Shown here one piece after another: positions 16,369-24,194 of a stretch of DNA of 31,208 nucleotides. Location of the stretch: the NCBI GenBank assembly GCA_002409365.1, contig DHUW01000097.1, forward strand, positions 29,070 through 60,277, written 5' to 3'. The DNA is from Anaerolineaceae bacterium UBA5224. GTDB lineage: Bacteria; Chloroflexota; Anaerolineae; Anaerolineales; Anaerolineaceae. Made by a program: the position numbers and the translations under genes. Each line of letters starts with the position of its first letter. Position 1 is the first letter of the stretch. The notes under the pieces were generated by a model. That model was not told where the DNA came from. It worked only from the letters and a program-made list of their open reading frames with translations, and made no database searches.

Positions 16369-17400
16369 TTAATTCGATACTAAACTTGATGATCCGCGCA
16401 AATAGCTTACGAGGCTCTCCAAATTCGTGAATTCATTCTTTTGATTCCCCTGCTCCACTTGCCAAACAAGGCCATTTTCACTTGTTTCAATTGCTATACG
16501 CAAGCCAGTGCTCTGGTCAACGCTGCTAACAGAATAACCTATGCGCTGCAAGGCGCGTTCAGTCCAAACCCGTACCTCCCCTTCACCCTGAAGGCAAACC
16601 TGACTTTCATGGCTCCCTGCCACAGAAAAGTGACCGTTCATCACATCAAAGGTGATCCTCTCCCGGGCGAAAACGCGCTGGAAATCACCGCTCAAAACCA
16701 AATCTTCAGGTGCTCCGCTAATGATCTTCCCACCCGGGGACATCAGCCAGAGTCGGTCAGCGCTGCGCATTGCCAGGTCGAGGTCGTGCGTTGAAGTTAA
16801 AACAGTCTGGCTATGGTTTTTAGCCAATTCGTGCAGCAGATTCATCACGCTCACTCTTCCTGGCAAATCCAGGTAGGCTGTTGGCTCGTCCAGAACGAGA
16901 ATGCGCGGCTCCTGGGCTAAGGCACGGGCAATCATCACTTTCTGACGTTCACCATCGCTGAGTTTGTGCACCATACGTTCCTCAAAACCCAGCAAGCCCA
17001 CCATTTCCAAGGCCTGGTGAACAATCCTCCAGTCATTTTCACTCATGCGGTCAAACAAGCCGGTAAAGGGGAAGCGCCCCATGGCAACCAACTCGCTGAC
17101 TGTCATTGCACCAACCTGGATCGGACTGGTGAGCACCACGCTGATCTCATTTGCCAATTCTTTGCGAGAATATTGCCTCATATTCTTGCCACCAAGCAAT
17201 ACTTCTCCACCCAGAACAGGGAGCAAACCAGTCAGAGTGCGTAACAGGGTCGATTTGCCTGCACCGTTGGGACCAACAAGGCAGACAAATTCACCCTGAT
17301 AAAGATCCAGATTCAGCTCGGACCCGACTATCTTGCTGGCAGGTTTACCGTTGCTGTAACCGATTTGGAGGTTTTGTGTGGAAAGCAGTGGAGTTTTCAT
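16369..17400 (-). CDS. btuD: cobalamin-type ABC importer ATP-binding protein with C-terminal extension
   Basis: 343 residues, against about 255 for plain FecE/BtuD proteins. ATPase domain: Walker A GPNGAGKST (43-51), Q-loop region near VVLTSPIQVG, signature LSDGERQKVMIARAL, Walker B ILVLDEPTAYLD, H-loop STHDLDLA. After about residue 245 comes a further 95-residue domain beginning FDVMNGHFSV, with LQGEGEVRVWTERALQRIGY; similar tails occur on some iron/cobalamin ABC ATPases, role unknown. It powers import through the BtuC-like permease; the four-base overlap with that gene's stop and the cobalamin riboswitch at the operon head indicate cobalamin or another corrinoid as substrate. Haem or siderophore would be the alternative if the riboswitch were ignored. 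Confidence 0.88.
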   Translation of the reverse strand: MKTPLLSTQNLQIGYSNGKPASKIVGSELNLDLYQGEFVCLVGPNGAGKSTLLRTLTGLLPVLGGEVLLGGKNMRQYSRKELANEISVVLTSPIQVGAMTVSELVAMGRFPFTGLFDRMSENDWRIVHQALEMVGLLGFEERMVHKLSDGERQKVMIARALAQEPRILVLDEPTAYLDLPGRVSVMNLLHELAKNHSQTVLTSTHDLDLAMRSADRLWLMSPGGKIISGAPEDLVLSGDFQRVFARERITFDVMNGHFSVAGSHESQVCLQGEGEVRVWTERALQRIGYSVSSVDQSTGLRIAIETSENGLVWQVEQGNQKNEFTNLESLVSYLRGSSSLVSN

Positions 17401-18464
17401 ACGTTGAACGATGTCGACCCCCTCTTGCCTTTCAGCACAATCCAGAGCACAAAGGGAGCCCCGAACAAGGAAGTTACCACGTTGATCGGCAATACAAACT
17501 GACTTCCGGGCATCTGAGCCACCAGGTCTGCCGCAACAGCGACGATGGCACCAATCAGGATCACCGCTGGGATAAGCAACTTGTGGTTGGAAGTTTTCAA
17601 AAGGTTACGGGCAATATGCGGGACAGCTACGCCGATAAAACCAATCGGTCCGCAAAAGGCTGTGATCGCCCCTGAGAGAATTGAGGCACTGATCAGCACC
17701 AAAACGCGCAGGCGGGTGACATTCAAGCCCATAGTCCTGGCATAATCCTCACCCAACAGCAAGGCATTCAATCCTTTGGGCAGGAAGGCAAGGATACCCA
17801 GTGCAAACAAAATCACCGGGATAAGTACCATCAGTTGATTCCAGGTCACTCCTGTGAATGAGCCAAACGACCAGATGCTGTAGGCTTTCACCTTTTCAGG
17901 CGCGCTGAAATAGATCAGCAGGCTCACCAGCGCGCTGGTGGCATGCCCAAACATGAGTCCCAGGATCAGGAGGGTGGTCGGGTTATTGACGCGTCTGCCA
18001 ACGAGCAAAATGAGACCCATCACAACCCCAGCGCCCAAAGAAGCTGCTGCAACCAAACCCAGATCGCCGCTAAAGTTAAGTGCAGGAATGAACAAACCAC
18101 CTGCCAGTCCTGCTCCCATGATTGCAATGGCAACCCCCAGACTGGCGCCAGAGTTGATACCGAGGATGAAGGGATCAGCCAGGGGGTTGCGGAACATGGT
18201 TTGCATCTGCAAACCGGAAGCGCTTAATGCCATCCCAGCTAAGATCGCTGTGAGTATTTTTGGCAGGCGATAGTCCTGGACGATAAATACCCAGCTATCC
18301 TTGACTCCAGGCTGCCTGAAAAGAACTTTCAGGACATCCTGAAGTGGAATTCGTACTGAACCAAGTGTGAGGTTGAGGGCTACCACCAGCAGCAGCAAAA
18401 CACCAAAGATAATGAAGATCCCGGTTCTTTTTCTGCCTAGTGTGTTAATGCTGTCTGAGCTCAT
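17397..18464 (-). CDS. btuC: FecCD/BtuC-family ABC importer permease
   Basis: 355 residues, with about ten membrane helices, typical of the FecCD family. Landmarks: RIPLQDVLKVLFRQPG after the first helix, RLPKILTAILAGMALSASGLQMQTMFRNPLADPFILGINSGASLG (only its parts are quoted as landmarks: RLPKIL, GLQMQTMFRNPLADP), LLLGEDYARTMGLNV near the cytoplasmic coupling helices and GPIGFIGVAVPHIAR. It forms the membrane channel of a type II ABC importer as a homodimer. It lies 18 bases after btuF and overlaps btuD by four bases, so the three are one transcript, controlled by the upstream riboswitch. Confidence 0.92.
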   Translation of the reverse strand: MSSDSINTLGRKRTGIFIIFGVLLLLVVALNLTLGSVRIPLQDVLKVLFRQPGVKDSWVFIVQDYRLPKILTAILAGMALSASGLQMQTMFRNPLADPFILGINSGASLGVAIAIMGAGLAGGLFIPALNFSGDLGLVAAASLGAGVVMGLILLVGRRVNNPTTLLILGLMFGHATSALVSLLIYFSAPEKVKAYSIWSFGSFTGVTWNQLMVLIPVILFALGILAFLPKGLNALLLGEDYARTMGLNVTRLRVLVLISASILSGAITAFCGPIGFIGVAVPHIARNLLKTSNHKLLIPAVILIGAIVAVAADLVAQMPGSQFVLPINVVTSLFGAPFVLWIVLKGKRGSTSFNV

Positions 18465-18482
18465 TCCAACCCTCTTTGAACG

Positions 18483-19727
18483 TTACTGCAATTGGCGGTA
18501 AAAATACAGTTCGTGTCCGCCAGCCAGGTCGGGGTAAAAGATAGTTATCAAATCCATCAGGACCATATCCGGGTTGGCAGTTCCGTCTTCGTAATAATCT
18601 GTACCACCCATCTCAGTTATGCGGGCGTTGTTATTGAATACTTTTCCATTCTTGTAGGCAGAAAAATCAGCGTAGCGCGGATCCATGGCAGACAAATCTG
18701 CCAGGCTGCCCGCGAAACCAACATTGAGCCAAAAGTCAGCATCTTTGGCGCGCTCCACAACCACTTCAAAATCAACTGGCATGGCACCGCTCCCCTCGAG
18801 GTCGTCCCACAGGTATTGTGCTCCGGCATCCTTCAATAAAATTGCAGCATAGCTCTGGCTGCCCGGCATATACCAGGTGCCCTCGTAGGCAGTGTTAACA
18901 AGGACAGTCACTTTATCAGTTTGATCAGCCACCAAAGTTTTCGCAGTTTGATAGCGCTCTGCCATCGCATCGAAAATCTGGTCAGCTTCAGATTCTTCGT
19001 CATAGAAGGCAGCAACAAACTTGCCCCATTCGGCCCTGCCAAGGGGATCTTGCTCAAGGTAATCAGAATTGATCACTACAGGAAGTCCAGCTTGTTCAAG
19101 AACGGGATGAGTATCCCAGTCTGGTGAGCCTGAAGCAGAGGTCATAACAAGCGATGGGTCCAGTTCAATCACCTGCTCCAGGTCGATGGTCGGTCCGCTG
19201 CCAACCTGGGCGATCTTGCCCTCATTGACAGATTCACGAACAGAATTGTTGAAAATGTAATCGACGGTGTCAACAGCAAGCAGGCTGTCCAGTTTGTCGA
19301 TCTGTTCAAGAAAGGACAGGTAAGTAGAGGAAAGCGTGATTATGCTTTCGATCGGCGTGTAGATGACAACAGCATTTTGTTCAGATACTTTTGCTTCAGT
19401 ACCTTTGGGAACCAGGGCATAGTACAGTGGTTCGGTTGCACCCATCCAGGGCATTGTCACCGTCAGCAACTTATAGCCATCTTTGTATTCCAGCGTAAAG
19501 TTTTTGGCGTAGTCAATGGTGACTTCCCGGATTTGATTTTCAACCGGGTAGGCATCTGCTGGTTCTTCTGTCAGTTCTTCTGTTGGATAGAATGTCGCGG
19601 GCGATTCGGTCGCTGGCACTTCAGTAGCATGAGTAAGGGTTGGGGTTTCCGATACCGAAGCGGGTGCCTGGCAGGCAGGTAAAAATATGATGATCGTCAC
19701 TGCCAGAAGGGTCAAGATTTTTTTCAT
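18483..19727 (-). CDS. btuF: cobalamin-type ABC importer substrate-binding lipoprotein
   Basis: 414 residues. Signal sequence MKKILTLLAVTIIIFLPAC with lipobox LPAC (Cys19), followed by a Thr/Pro/Glu-rich linker (to about 55), so it is anchored on the outside of the cell membrane. The mature part follows the class III binding-protein layout (two lobes joined by a long helix): IESIITLSSTYLSFLEQIDK, GSGPTIDLEQVIELDPSLVM (the site typical of FecB/BtuF proteins) and DDLEGSGAMPVDFEVVVERAKDADFWLNVG. ATG 19727 is chosen because GAGGAG lies 5 bases upstream and because it begins the signal peptide; an in-frame upstream start would lie within the terminator. Expressed under riboswitch control, so corrinoid binding is the best inference. 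Confidence 0.9.
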   Translation of the reverse strand: MKKILTLLAVTIIIFLPACQAPASVSETPTLTHATEVPATESPATFYPTEELTEEPADAYPVENQIREVTIDYAKNFTLEYKDGYKLLTVTMPWMGATEPLYYALVPKGTEAKVSEQNAVVIYTPIESIITLSSTYLSFLEQIDKLDSLLAVDTVDYIFNNSVRESVNEGKIAQVGSGPTIDLEQVIELDPSLVMTSASGSPDWDTHPVLEQAGLPVVINSDYLEQDPLGRAEWGKFVAAFYDEESEADQIFDAMAERYQTAKTLVADQTDKVTVLVNTAYEGTWYMPGSQSYAAILLKDAGAQYLWDDLEGSGAMPVDFEVVVERAKDADFWLNVGFAGSLADLSAMDPRYADFSAYKNGKVFNNNARITEMGGTDYYEDGTANPDMVLMDLITIFYPDLAGGHELYFYRQLQ

Positions 19728-19742
19728 ATTCTCCTCGTTTCT

Positions 19743-19779
19743 AAAAAAAATCAACCCCTTCTGGATTAGAAAGGGTTGA
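19743..19779 (-). terminator. expression-platform terminator of the cobalamin riboswitch
   Basis: On the minus strand CAACCCTTTCT (plus 19769-19779) pairs with AGAAGGGGTTG (plus 19752-19762) with one G-U pair and a 5-base loop, followed by eight T residues (plus A-run 19743-19750). It ends 15 bases before the btuF start, so it can switch off transcription when the ligand is bound. Confidence 0.88.
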
Positions 19780-19789
19780 GAATATGATC

Positions 19790-19950
19790 GTTCTCACCCA
19801 CCCTCTTAATCCGAGAAGGTTTTTGGGTTTTCCTGAGGTTGGCTTCCTGACTCGTCTTGCGACTTACAGTTGCGGTACAGTGCTGGTCTTTCACCAGCTT
19901 CCGCCATTACACCCTAACATCCGGGCATCGGGTTACCCCAGCTTTGTAAT
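19790..19950 (-). promoter_or_regulatory. cobalamin riboswitch aptamer
   Basis: Minus-strand RNA contains the conserved order GGAAGCTGGTGAAAGACCAGC, ACTGTACCGCAACTGTAA and GAGTCAGGAAGCC, which match the core GGAA-x-GGTG, CCGC-x-ACTG and AGTCAGGA elements of the B12 box family. It begins close to the transcript start (about 19953) and is followed by a terminator, giving transcriptional control of the btuFCD-like genes. The outer ends of the aptamer are approximate. Confidence 0.9.
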
Positions 19951-19959
19951 TGTGTCATT

Positions 19960-19988
19960 ATCTTAGCATCTGAAATTGGATTAGTCAA
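19960..19988 (-). promoter_or_regulatory. promoter of the btuFCD operon
   Basis: Minus strand: TTGACT (plus 19983-19988), 17-base spacer, TAAGAT (plus 19960-19965) preceded by TGC, an extended -10. The start near 19953 sits directly before the riboswitch. Confidence 0.75.
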
Positions 19989-20049
19989 TAAAATCAGCAG
20001 ATTGTCGTATTTATTCAAAGCATTGTCTATCAATAGTAGAATTGCATCA

Positions 20050-20679
20050 ATGAAGAAGACCAGTTTATATGCCCTGTCTGAAGCCAAACTCGCCAGGCTG
20101 CAGACGCTCCAAGTCGGCAATGATTGTGCGGTGCATGCCATTGTAGCTGCAATTGAAGTGCTGACCGAGGTCAAGCTTGACCCAGCTGAAATTATCGACG
20201 AAATCAACCAACTCTGGTGGCGGGGGCGCTTCTTCCGCCTGGCTCCAAATTCTGGGATCACACCTCCGCTTCAAATCAAACTCGTTCATTACCTGGCAAA
20301 AAAACACAACCTCCCGATCAAAGCAAAACGCTTACATTTGAGCCCGGAAGTTCTGCTGGCAACTGCTGAAGCAGATAATCTTGCCAGCCTGGTAACGCTT
20401 TACTGGTGGTTTGGGCATTCACCGGCAATTTTCTACATGGAAGGGTCTAAAAACTATAATAATGTCGAAGGAGCTGGTGGTCACACCATGCTTTTTGCTT
20501 CTTACGACCCGGAACATAAAAGCGGTGAACTACAGACACCCTGGGGGTTTGTCAACTCCTGGGTAAAGGCGGGGACTGGTATTTTTTGGATGGAAGATGC
20601 TGCTTTTCGTAAAGCCTGGGGCATGCCAATCCCGCGTTGGGGCAAAAATGCAGCAGTAATAATCTCACTCGAAAGCTGA
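20050..20679 (+). CDS. papain-like cysteine peptidase
   Basis: 209 residues with no signal peptide or membrane helix. Catalytic triad pattern of the papain fold: QVGNDCAVHAIVAAIE gives Cys26 with a nearby Gln21, GAGGHTMLFASYD gives His145, and GFVNSWVKAGTGIFWM gives Asn169 in an NSW motif, as in C1-type peptidases; the Cys region also resembles C39 bacteriocin-leader peptidases. The start at ATG 20050 is a choice; only a weak ribosome site is present, and an upstream TTG at 20002 is also open. The ABC exporter gene that follows starts within or just after its stop, suggesting joint expression. Substrate unknown; leader removal for an exported peptide is possible but no precursor gene is seen. 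Confidence 0.65.
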   Translation: MKKTSLYALSEAKLARLQTLQVGNDCAVHAIVAAIEVLTEVKLDPAEIIDEINQLWWRGRFFRLAPNSGITPPLQIKLVHYLAKKHNLPIKAKRLHLSPEVLLATAEADNLASLVTLYWWFGHSPAIFYMEGSKNYNNVEGAGGHTMLFASYDPEHKSGELQTPWGFVNSWVKAGTGIFWMEDAAFRKAWGMPIPRWGKNAAVIISLES

Positions 20680-20687
20680 AATTTATT

Positions 20688-22427
20688 TTGAAACCTTCTA
20701 ACTTGCTCGGCAGACTTGCCAAAAAATATTGGAAATTAATCCTTGCTACCACTCTGACGATGCTTGGATTGGTCGGCGCTCAATTGTTGATCCCCTGGAT
20801 AATTCGTCTATTGATCGACCGTCTGACCACTCAACCCTTAGGTCAGGAAACGCTTGATTTCATCACCCGCATTTCAGCCATCGCCTTGATTGTCTTCGTT
20901 GCCCGGGCAGTGATGCAATTTATCCGCTCTTACGCAGCCCACAAAGCCGGCTGGGGTGTGGTTTCAGACGCCCGCCGCCTGGTATATGAGCACATCCAAA
21001 AGCTCTCCTTGCGCTTTTACGAAGATAAACAAACCGGCCAATTGATGTCGAGAATCATCAATGACACCGATCTGTTTGAGCGGATGATAGCCCATGCCCT
21101 GCCTGACATTATTGTCAACACGATCACCCTCTTGGGCGTTACGGTCATTTTGCTCTCAATGAACGTTCGGCTGACGTTGCTGACCCTCATTCCTATTCCG
21201 ATCATCATTTTTGCAGTGATCGGTTACAGCAAAATGGTCCGCCCTGCTTTCAAGAAGCGCCAACAGTCTATTGGGGAACTGAATGCCGTGCTTAGCGACA
21301 CTCTTTCCGGCATCCGGGAAGTGAAATCGTTTGCACGGGAAGAGGATGCACTTGAAAGAGTCGATGACAAAATCCAACTTGTGCTACATAAAAACCTGCG
21401 TGCGCTCAAGCTTATGGCAATTTTCAACCCGATTTTCGACTTTGCAGCCGGGATCGGCCAATTGTTGGTGATCTATTTTGGCGCACGAATGGCGATTGGA
21501 GGAACCCTCTCGATCGCTGACCTCGTCGCTTTCTTCCTCTACCTGGATAGTTTTTACACGCCAGTGCGCACGCTGGGAAACTCGATGGAGGCCGTCCAGG
21601 AATCGTTGGCCGGATTTGAACGCATCGCAGATATTCTGACAGTTTCCCCGGAAATCGCGTCCCCTGAAAATCCGCACATTTTCAACGAACCAGTCCAGGG
21701 TAGTATTCGCTTCGAAGATGTCAATTTTCATTACGTTGAAGGCGAAGAAGTGCTTAAGGATGTCAATCTGGACATCCCTGCCGGACATACGATCGCATTG
21801 ATCGGTCCGACTGGCGTTGGGAAAACTACCCTGGTAAGCTTGATCCCGCGGTTTTATGATGTGGTCGGCGGAAAAGTGACCATCGATGGGGTTGATGTGC
21901 GCGACATTGACCTCGACCAATTGCATCAGTCGATCAGCATGGTGCTGCAGGATGTCTATCTCTTCCACGGTACCATCCGTGAAAATATCCTTTTTGGCAA
22001 GCCAGGCGCAAGTGAACAAGAATTGATACGGGCTGCTGAGATCGCCAATGCCTCAGAGTTTATCGATCGGATGCCTGATGGATACGACACCTTGATCGGG
22101 GAACGTGGAGTTAAGCTCTCAGGTGGTCAAAAGCAGCGCCTTTCAATTGCCCGGGCGGTCTTGAAGAACAGCCCGATCCTGATTCTGGATGAAGCGACTT
22201 CGTCCGTGGATACGAAAACTGAAATTCTGATCCAGGAAGCACTTGACAGGCTGATCGAAGGTCGCACGACAATTATCATCGCTCATCGGCTCTCCACGAT
22301 TCGCAATGCTGATAAGATCGTAGCCTTAGAAGGCAACCGGATCGTCGAAGAAGGCACCCACGCTGAATTGCTGGCACAGCAGGGCTTGTATTACAAACTT
22401 TACACTGCCCAACAACAACTAAATTAA
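20688..22427 (+). CDS. ABC exporter, homodimer type (membrane domain fused to ATPase)
   Basis: 579 residues from TTG 20688. The frame is open upstream to TTG 20637, inside the peptidase gene; no ATG is available and neither start has a good ribosome site, so the start is uncertain. TTG 20688 places LLGRLAKKYWKLIL, the usual amphipathic opening, at the N-terminus. Six-helix exporter domain (to about 310), then the ATPase: Walker A GPTGVGKT, signature LSGGQKQR, Walker B ILILDEATSSVD with the catalytic Glu, H-loop IIIAHR. All motifs are consensus, so it can act as a homodimer, unlike the pair at 8792-12428. Membrane-located; cargo unknown, perhaps linked to the preceding peptidase. A terminator follows within the convergent gene. 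Confidence 0.92.
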   Translation: MKPSNLLGRLAKKYWKLILATTLTMLGLVGAQLLIPWIIRLLIDRLTTQPLGQETLDFITRISAIALIVFVARAVMQFIRSYAAHKAGWGVVSDARRLVYEHIQKLSLRFYEDKQTGQLMSRIINDTDLFERMIAHALPDIIVNTITLLGVTVILLSMNVRLTLLTLIPIPIIIFAVIGYSKMVRPAFKKRQQSIGELNAVLSDTLSGIREVKSFAREEDALERVDDKIQLVLHKNLRALKLMAIFNPIFDFAAGIGQLLVIYFGARMAIGGTLSIADLVAFFLYLDSFYTPVRTLGNSMEAVQESLAGFERIADILTVSPEIASPENPHIFNEPVQGSIRFEDVNFHYVEGEEVLKDVNLDIPAGHTIALIGPTGVGKTTLVSLIPRFYDVVGGKVTIDGVDVRDIDLDQLHQSISMVLQDVYLFHGTIRENILFGKPGASEQELIRAAEIANASEFIDRMPDGYDTLIGERGVKLSGGQKQRLSIARAVLKNSPILILDEATSSVDTKTEILIQEALDRLIEGRTTIIIAHRLSTIRNADKIVALEGNRIVEEGTHAELLAQQGLYYKLYTAQQQLN

Positions 22428-22430
22428 TCT

Positions 22431-23078
22431 TCAAATTTCTTGGTTGGTATCAAAGGAAGGCAAAGATGCCTTCCTTTTTTGTGGTTTTTGAGCCAGGCTA
22501 ACGAGGTGCTTCTCGTTGCCAGATTGATCTATTTCCTGATGAATTATTTGAAAGCCAGAGTTTTGAATGATCTCTAAATTCTTCTCAACACCAAAATGAC
22601 TCCAAAACATTTCCGATCCAAAAAAGTCTTCAACACCTTCCCATTCTCCTGCCCCCATTGTCACCAGAAGATAGCCTCCGTCTTTTACGCTAGCAAATAA
22701 CCTGTCAAATAATTGCTGGTGCTCTTCCCTCTTGACATGAAAAATAGCATAGAAAGAGATAACGCAATCAAAAGAATTGTCAGGGAAATCGATCTCTGAC
22801 ATGTCTTGAATATGGTATTCAGCTTGAGAAACATTTTCTTTTGCTAGCCCTATCTGTTCTGAAGACAGATCAATTCCCGTAACTTGAAATCCTTTTTCAA
22901 CCAGATACTTATCAATCGGGATACCAGCTCCACATCCGATATCCAAAATCTTGGAATTCGGTTCTAATCTATCGATCAAGTCGTCTATGTATTTTTGGTT
23001 TTGAAACAAATCTCTATGCTTCAAATAGTTTTGAGCACAGTTATTGTAGCCATGCCTTACCAGTTCTTTATTTTCCAT
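22431..23078 (-). CDS. class I SAM-dependent methyltransferase
   Basis: 215 residues. SAM-binding motif I is ILDIGCGAGIPIDKYL (about 44-59), with the following acidic loop VTGIDLSSEQIGLAKEN, motif II/IV region DNSFDCVISFYAIFHVKREE and LFASVKDGGYLLVTMGAGE. It transfers a methyl group to an unknown small molecule or other acceptor in the cytoplasm. Start ATG 23078 has no ribosome binding site; a TGA-TATGAT extended -10 (plus 23090-23098) would place the transcript start about five bases upstream, so initiation may be nearly leaderless. It is more AT-rich than the neighbours. Its last 16 or so residues are encoded by the terminator of the convergent ABC gene. Confidence 0.88.
   Translation of the reverse strand: MENKELVRHGYNNCAQNYLKHRDLFQNQKYIDDLIDRLEPNSKILDIGCGAGIPIDKYLVEKGFQVTGIDLSSEQIGLAKENVSQAEYHIQDMSEIDFPDNSFDCVISFYAIFHVKREEHQQLFDRLFASVKDGGYLLVTMGAGEWEGVEDFFGSEMFWSHFGVEKNLEIIQNSGFQIIHQEIDQSGNEKHLVSLAQKPQKRKASLPSFDTNQEI
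22453..22480 (+). terminator. rho-independent terminator of the peptidase/ABC unit
   Basis: AAGGAAGGCA (22453-22462), loop AAGA, TGCCTTCCTT (22467-22476), T-run to 22480; 26 bases after the ABC stop. It lies inside the 3' end of the convergent methyltransferase gene. Confidence 0.85.
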
Positions 23079-23155
23079 AATCTGACGATATCATATCAAA
23101 AACTTAATGAATGTTTAGGATCTCAAGCATACGAAAGTTCTCCCTACTAACCATA

Positions 23156-23800
23156 TCAAGTCAACGGAAAAATGCTTTCAGGGTTTTGCTCGACGACGAT
23201 CGGTTCGACCTGCCCAGCGCTAAGGTTGGTCAGAACATTGGTGAAAGGTTCCACTTCTTCATCCTTGAAGCGTACGGTCACGGTGACTTCTTCCAAGAAA
23301 TCTGTACCTAAAACCTGGCCGAAATGCGTTTCCATCAATCTAACCACCTGGTCGTATAAGCGGTAAGGAATCACGATCATCAGGGTAGTCGTAGGCAGGA
23401 GCTCTGCATACCGAACTTTTTTGAGGACTTCACGCACAGCATCGCCATAAGCCTTCACCAAGCCCCCCATGCCCAGTTTTGTGCCGCCAAAATAACGCGT
23501 CACAACCACGACCACATTCCCCAGCCCACTGCCCTGTAAAACTGCCAAAGCTGGTCTGCCGGCAGTGCCCGAAGGTTCGCCATCATCACTGGAGTGAGTG
23601 ATGATGCTGTTGCCGTGCCCGATCACAAAGGCAGGCACGTGGTGAGTAGCAGCAGGATGGCGCTTCTTAATCTCAGCAATAAATGCCCGTGCTTCTTCAG
23701 CGCTCACTGCAGGCGCGAGGTTGGTAATAAATCGGGAATTGACCACCAGAATTTCGGTTTCTATCGCCTCAAGCGGAATTAGTCGTTGAATTTGCTCCAT
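23156..23800 (-). CDS. yigZ: YigZ/IMPACT-family protein
   Basis: 214 residues, the full family length (about 205-215). The N-terminal UPF0029/IMPACT domain carries HHVPAFVIG, the very characteristic SSDDGEPSGTAGRP (about 69-82) and VTRYFGGTKLGMGGLVKAYGDAV (about 99-121); a C-terminal DUF1949 domain (about 140-205) follows. The family is conserved but poorly understood; the eukaryotic relative IMPACT is linked to translation control, and some bacterial members were proposed to act on peptides or nucleotides. The start has only a short GAG upstream. Transcribed away from the DUF1294 gene, with 54 bases between the two starts. Confidence 0.94.
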   Translation of the reverse strand: MEQIQRLIPLEAIETEILVVNSRFITNLAPAVSAEEARAFIAEIKKRHPAATHHVPAFVIGHGNSIITHSSDDGEPSGTAGRPALAVLQGSGLGNVVVVVTRYFGGTKLGMGGLVKAYGDAVREVLKKVRYAELLPTTTLMIVIPYRLYDQVVRLMETHFGQVLGTDFLEEVTVTVRFKDEEVEPFTNVLTNLSAGQVEPIVVEQNPESIFPLT

Positions 23801-23854
23801 CTTTGCTCTCTACCGACAATGATAAGCTATAATTTCTGCCCGGTCAGGTAGAAT

Positions 23855-24106
23855 ATGGAACTCATTTTTATCCCACTTAGCTTTATTACTTTTATCCTGT
23901 TTGGTTACGACAAACTCCAGGCAAAAAATGATGGTTGGCGCGTACCAGAAAAAACCTTGCTGTTGTTGGGCGTCTTCGGCGGCGCGATCGGTGGATTGGT
24001 TGGCATGAAAATATTTCACCACAAGACCCGGAAAAACTATTTTTGGATCGTTTATGGAGTGGCAGTCATCCTCCAGATCGCATTTGTATTCTATCGTCGC
24101 TACTAA
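23855..24106 (+). CDS. DUF1294-family small membrane protein
   Basis: 83 residues with about three hydrophobic segments. Family signature is clear: FILFGYDKLQAKNDGWRVPE (about 13-32), LLLLGVFGGAIGGLVGMKIFHHKTRK (about 35-60; DK, RxPE, GGxxG, HKTxK positions all kept). Function of the family is unknown. ATG 23855 has AGGT about 7 bases upstream; a consensus TATAAT at 23828-23833 may be its -10, close to the yigZ start on the other strand. Confidence 0.9.
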   Translation: MELIFIPLSFITFILFGYDKLQAKNDGWRVPEKTLLLLGVFGGAIGGLVGMKIFHHKTRKNYFWIVYGVAVILQIAFVFYRRY

Positions 24107-24152
24107 ATCTATACAAATTTGCGACGTTCTACACTTGAAAAGAAGCTTAAGA

Positions 24153-24158
24153 TATAAT
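24153..24158 (+). promoter_or_regulatory. possible -10 element of the RelA/SpoT-like gene
   Basis: Consensus TATAAT, which would start transcription about 30 bases before ATG 24195. The best -35 at 17-base spacing (TACACT, 24130-24135) is poor; TTGAAA at 24135-24140 is too close. Confidence 0.35.
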
Positions 24159-24194
24159 TGTCAGATATTCTTAAAAACCTGAGAGGGATCTGTT

